Part shown: positions 22,723-25,727 of the stretch, piece by piece | How positions within the stretch are numbered: the stretch's first letter is position 1 | Layout of the letters: each line of letters opens with the position of its first letter | From: Oscillospiraceae bacterium | GTDB taxonomy: Bacteria > Bacillota > Clostridia > Oscillospirales > Ruminococcaceae | Direction of reading: 5' to 3' | Assembly (NCBI GenBank): GCA_022792755.1 | Contig: JAAWBP010000063.1 | Span: 1 to 25,727 of the forward strand | Length of the DNA: 25,727 bases | The notes under the pieces: generated by a model | Database searches by the model: none | What the model saw: the letters and a program-made list of their open reading frames with translations, nothing else | Told to the model about the DNA's origin: nothing | Made by a program: the position numbers and the translations under genes

Positions 22723-24064
22723 CCCGGTAGCTCTCCAGAGAGGTAAAAAGCGTGTGCGCACCATCCCAATGCAGCCGCACCGTGTCCGTCTCCCCATGGC
22801 GGTTTTTGGCTACAATGCACTCCGCGACATTCTGCTCCTCCGACTCCTGGTTGTAGTAGGCGTCACGGTAGAGGAACATGACGATATCGGCGTCCTGCTC
22901 GATCGAACCCGATTCACGCAGGTCGGATAGCATCGGCCGGTGGTCGGTGCGGGAATCAGGGGAACGGGAGAGCTGAGACAGGGTCACAACCGGCACGTCC
23001 AGCTCCTTCGCCATGATCTTCAAGTTTCGGGTGATCTCCGAAACTTCCTGGACACGGTTCCCGTCCCGGCGGCCGGTGCTCATGAGCTGGAGATAGTCGA
23101 TCACCACCAGCCCGAGGTTCGGAAGCCGGCGGAGCTTCGCCTTCATATCCGCAACCGTCGCACTGGGGATATCGTCGAGATAGATCTCGGTCTGGGAAAG
23201 GATCTCCGCCGCCGAAGCGAGGCGGACCCACTCGTCCGCCGTCAGCGTCCCCGTCCGGAGGTTGTGGCTCGAAATCCGCGCTTCGCTCGAGAGCATCCGG
23301 CTGACCAGCTGCTCCTTCGACATCTCGAGGGAAAAGATCGCCACCTGTTTCCCGGAGACCTTCGCCACATTTGCCGCGATATTCAGCACAAAGCTGGTTT
23401 TTCCCATCGCAGGGCGGGCGGCGATCAAAATCAGGTCTGATTTATTTAAGCCGGTTGTAATCCGGTCGAGGCCGGAAAGCCCTGTTTTCAGCCCCAAATA
23501 CTGGTTCCTGTCCTCCGAACTCAGCTTCTGGAGCTGGTCATAGGTCTGGATGATGACGTCGTTGATCTTGGTCAAGCCCATCGCATCCCGGCCCTGCCGG
23601 ATTTCAAAAATCCGCTGTTCTGCCAGGTCAAGGAGCTCTTTTGCATCCCCCTGGGATTCACCGACATGGTCGACGATCTCGTGGGCGACCTGAATCAAGG
23701 AGCGAAGGTAACTGCGCTCCTGCACAATCCGGCAGTAGCTCTCCACGTTGGCGGTGGTCGGCACCAAATCCATCAGCTGGGCCAGGTAAACCTTCGCCGA
23801 CTGCTCCGAATCGAAAATCTGGGCGCCGACCGCCTCGTTGAGCACCGTGATAAAATCGATCGACTTCGCGGTGGAGAACATAGTGATCATCAGCGAGAAG
23901 AGCTGCTGATGTTGGCGCAGATAAAACGAATCGCTCTTGATGTATTCGAGCGCCGTGGAAATACAGCCGGGATCCAGAAGGATCGCCCCCAGCACCGACT
24001 GCTCCGCCTCGATGCTGTGGGGAAGCTGGACGGTATCCAACGCAAGGGTTTCACTGACAGCCAT
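22712..24064 (-). CDS. dnaB: Replicative DNA helicase DnaB
   Basis: This is the hexameric 5'-3' helicase of the replication fork (named DnaC in Bacillus). The 450-aa protein has the N-terminal DnaB domain starting with PHSIEAEQSVLGAILL, a linker near residues 150-180, and the RecA-like motor domain with GLKTGLSGLDRITTGL, Walker A ARPAMGKT at 216-223, Walker B LGLVVIDYLQLM near 316-327, and the LSQLSRSPDSRTDHRP and LRESGSIEQDADIV motifs. No intein interrupts it. ATG 24064 has AGGAGGA. It lies 14 nt after rplI and overlaps tilS. Confidence 0.97.
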   Translation of the reverse strand: MAVSETLALDTVQLPHSIEAEQSVLGAILLDPGCISTALEYIKSDSFYLRQHQQLFSLMITMFSTAKSIDFITVLNEAVGAQIFDSEQSAKVYLAQLMDLVPTTANVESYCRIVQERSYLRSLIQVAHEIVDHVGESQGDAKELLDLAEQRIFEIRQGRDAMGLTKINDVIIQTYDQLQKLSSEDRNQYLGLKTGLSGLDRITTGLNKSDLILIAARPAMGKTSFVLNIAANVAKVSGKQVAIFSLEMSKEQLVSRMLSSEARISSHNLRTGTLTADEWVRLASAAEILSQTEIYLDDIPSATVADMKAKLRRLPNLGLVVIDYLQLMSTGRRDGNRVQEVSEITRNLKIMAKELDVPVVTLSQLSRSPDSRTDHRPMLSDLRESGSIEQDADIVMFLYRDAYYNQESEEQNVAECIVAKNRHGETDTVRLHWDGAHTLFTSLESYRDDR

Positions 24065-24078
24065 ATCTTCCTCCTGCC

Positions 24079-24525
24079 CTAGCCCTCTACGACTTCCACC
24101 TTGATTTCAGCGACGACGCCGGCGTGGAACTTCACCTCGGCGGAGAAAACCCCATAGCCTTTGATATCCTGCGAAACGGAGATTTTCTTTTTATCCACGT
24201 CCATTTTATACTGGTTTTTGATCTCCGCCGAAATCTCCTTCGCCGTCACAGCGCCGAACAGCTTTCCGTTCGCCCCCGCTTTTGCCGCGACCTTCACCGT
24301 TTTCCCCTTGAGCTTCTCCGCCATCTCACGGGCATTTGCAAGCTCGACGGCGGCATGATGCTCCTTCGCAGCGTCCTTCGCGCTCTTTTCGTTGAGCGCC
24401 TGGGCGTTTGCAAGTGTCGCAAGGCCTCGTTTAATCAAAAAATTCTGGGCGTATCCATCCGCCACATTGACCAAATCCCCGGCCTTGCCGGTGCCTTTGA
24501 CATCCTGTTTTAAAATAACCTTCAT
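24079..24525 (-). CDS. rplI: 50S ribosomal protein L9
   Basis: L9 binds 23S rRNA near the L1 stalk and helps keep reading frame. The 148-aa length matches the family: an N-terminal domain with MKVILKQDVKGTGKAG and the signature VADGYAQNFLIKRGLA, a long charged helix, and a C-terminal domain. ATG 24525 is chosen because it gives the exact family N-terminus and follows GGTGGATGAG. The open frame runs upstream to a GTG overlapping the gdpP stop, but those 39 residues do not fit L9. The gdpP-rplI-dnaB order is conserved in Firmicutes. Confidence 0.96.
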   Translation of the reverse strand: MKVILKQDVKGTGKAGDLVNVADGYAQNFLIKRGLATLANAQALNEKSAKDAAKEHHAAVELANAREMAEKLKGKTVKVAAKAGANGKLFGAVTAKEISAEIKNQYKMDVDKKKISVSQDIKGYGVFSAEVKFHAGVVAEIKVEVVEG

Positions 24526-24554
24526 CTCATCCACCATGTGATGCGGGGAGCGGG

Positions 24555-24590
24555 TCAAAGCGCAGCTCTGCCTTCCGCTTCCGGCATCAT
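24555..24590 (-). CDS. Possible 11-codon leader ORF before rplI
   Basis: In the 113-nt gap between gdpP and rplI, a tandem ATG-ATG at 24590-24585 is preceded by AGGAAGAAAGGA, a good ribosome binding site. The frame encodes MMPEAEGRAAL and stops at 24555, 30 nt before rplI. It may be a chance feature, an ancestral start, or a short leader that couples translation. Confidence 0.3.
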   Translation of the reverse strand: MMPEAEGRAAL

Positions 24591-24638
24591 TCCTTTCTTC
24601 CTGTTTTTTATACCAAAATTCAACCTCAAAGCTCTTCG

Positions 24639-25727
24639 TCACTGCTCCCTCGAAGCCAGCGTTTCATAATAGTGGTCGATCGCCGCCAAAAGCTTTTCCT
24701 TCGCTTCCTCTGCGGTCACATCCTTTAGCTGGGCGCCCGCCATCGTATGATGCCCGCCGCCACCCAGGTACTCCATCACCACCTGGACGTTCAGCTCGCC
24801 CATCGACCGGGCCGAAAGGCTGATCCCACCGCCCGTGTTGTAGATCACAAAGGAAGCGGCTACTTCGTTGATCCCCAGCAGCTCGTCTGCCGCCTGGGGA
24901 GCGACAATCCGGATATCCTCAAAATTCTGGGAGCTGACCGCAATCGCGCAGTTGCGGTAAATTTCCGCGTTCTGCACCAGACTGGAGCGGCGCTGGTAAT
25001 CGTCCATCGTGCTGGAGAACAGCTTCCTGACCGCGACGGTATCCGCGCCAATCCGGCGGAGGTAAGCCGCCGCCTCGAAGGTGCGGACTCCCGTGCGGAT
25101 GGCAAAATTGCGGGTATCCAGCATGATGCCGGAAAGGAGGGCCTCCGCGTCCTCCCGGGTGGGGCGGCAGCGGTCTCCGAAATATTGCAGCAGCTCCGAC
25201 ACCATCTCCGACGTGGAGGAGGCAAACGGCTCGTGATGGAAGATTACGGCGTTGTCGATGTAGTTGACCATCTTGCGGTGGTGGTCGATCACGACCACGT
25301 TTTTGCACAGCTTATAAAGCTCGTTCGACTCCACGAACAGGGGATTGTGGGTATCTACAATAATCAAAAGGGTTCTGCGGGAGACGTAGTCCTTTGCGAC
25401 ATCCGGGTGGACAAACAGGTTTTCCGCCCCGTTTTCGCTCACCTTCGTGATCAGCGACGAGGCGAGGGAGGATTTCCGGTCGATTGCGACAATCGCCGGC
25501 TTCCCCAGCCTCCGGATCGCCTGCGCCAGCGCGACCGCACTGCCGACGCAGTCCAGGTCGGACGCACGGTGGCCCATGACGATCACGTTTTCACTGGTCT
25601 CCACCAGCTCCAGCAGAGCAGTGGCAATGATCCTGCTTTTTACACGGGTGTGTTTTTCAATTCCCTTGGAAATACCGCCGTAAAAATCGTATCCGTTGAC
25701 TGTCTTGACGACGGCCTGGTCGCCGCC
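24639..25727 (-). CDS. gdpP: Cyclic-di-AMP phosphodiesterase GdpP, 5' end missing
   Basis: GdpP hydrolyses c-di-AMP, which controls potassium and osmolyte balance and cell wall stress. The visible C-terminal 362 residues are in frame from the right edge. They start at GGDQAVVKTVNGYDFYGG, the end of a degenerate GGDEF domain, and continue into KHTRVKSRIIATALLELV. The DHH domain follows with GHRASDLDCVGSAV and VVVIDHHRKM, and the DHHA1 domain with GGGGHHTMAGAQL. The two transmembrane helices and PAS domain expected upstream lie outside the window. Its stop is 113 nt before rplI. A GTG at 25604 inside the frame is not the true start. Confidence 0.93.
   Translation of the reverse strand, partial: GGDQAVVKTVNGYDFYGGISKGIEKHTRVKSRIIATALLELVETSENVIVMGHRASDLDCVGSAVALAQAIRRLGKPAIVAIDRKSSLASSLITKVSENGAENLFVHPDVAKDYVSRRTLLIIVDTHNPLFVESNELYKLCKNVVVIDHHRKMVNYIDNAVIFHHEPFASSTSEMVSELLQYFGDRCRPTREDAEALLSGIMLDTRNFAIRTGVRTFEAAAYLRRIGADTVAVRKLFSSTMDDYQRRSSLVQNAEIYRNCAIAVSSQNFEDIRIVAPQAADELLGINEVAASFVIYNTGGGISLSARSMGELNVQVVMEYLGGGGHHTMAGAQLKDVTAEEAKEKLLAAIDHYYETLASREQ

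Noticed and set aside
24526..24642. N-terminal 39-residue extension of ribosomal protein L9 from a GTG overlapping the gdpP stop
   Set aside because: L9 proteins begin at MKVIL; the extension has no family similarity, and a proper ribosome binding site precedes ATG 24525.

Overview
The window looks like chromosomal DNA from a moderately GC-rich, endospore-forming clostridial Firmicute, probably an Oscillospirales-type anaerobe. This is inferred from gene content and order, not from a database match. The supporting signs are the gdpP-rplI-dnaB and tilS-hpt-ftsH gene orders, a cwlJ-gerQ spore germination pair, formate-tetrahydrofolate ligase, a clostridial-type citrate synthase, and strong AGGAGG-like ribosome binding sites with several TTG starts. 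I see no insertion sequence, prophage, tRNA, rRNA or CRISPR array.

Layout. Positions 1-3846 (+) hold a housekeeping run: fhs (5' end outside the window), tsaE, tsaB, rpiB and upp, closed by a strong terminator. Positions 4049-5719 (+) hold a promoter, trmL, degV and a terminator. Positions 5942-9895 (+) hold a sigma-A-like promoter, a roughly 235-nt structured RNA leader, then pgk, tpiA and gpmI (lower glycolysis), ended by a terminator shared with the convergent citrate synthase gene (9947-11320, -). A gene-poor stretch of about 700 bp follows. The cwlJ-gerQ pair (12026-12946, +) comes next, then an unusual bulged inverted repeat and a bidirectional terminator.

Everything from 13351 to the right edge is on the - strand. 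Read in transcription order it is: gdpP (5' end outside), rplI, dnaB, tilS, hpt, ftsH, a terminator-like hairpin, an FkbM-type methyltransferase, galK, galE, and, from its own probable promoter, a chemoreceptor with an extracellular zinc-binding (CZB-like) sensor.

How the genes fit together. The right-hand cluster is core replication, translation, nucleotide salvage, c-di-AMP turnover and membrane protein quality control. galK-galE convert galactose 1-phosphate and UDP-sugars, and the methyltransferase next to them hints at a surface glycan role. The best candidate for something undescribed is the GC-rich RNA leader at 5999-6232 upstream of pgk. It has a 17-bp closing helix, a stepped extension of that helix, and competing internal pairings. 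It may be a member of a known large ncRNA class such as raiA or 6S, or a regulatory leader; a covariance-model search would decide. Secondary candidates are the bulged inverted repeat after gerQ and the unexplained DNA on both sides of the cwlJ-gerQ pair.
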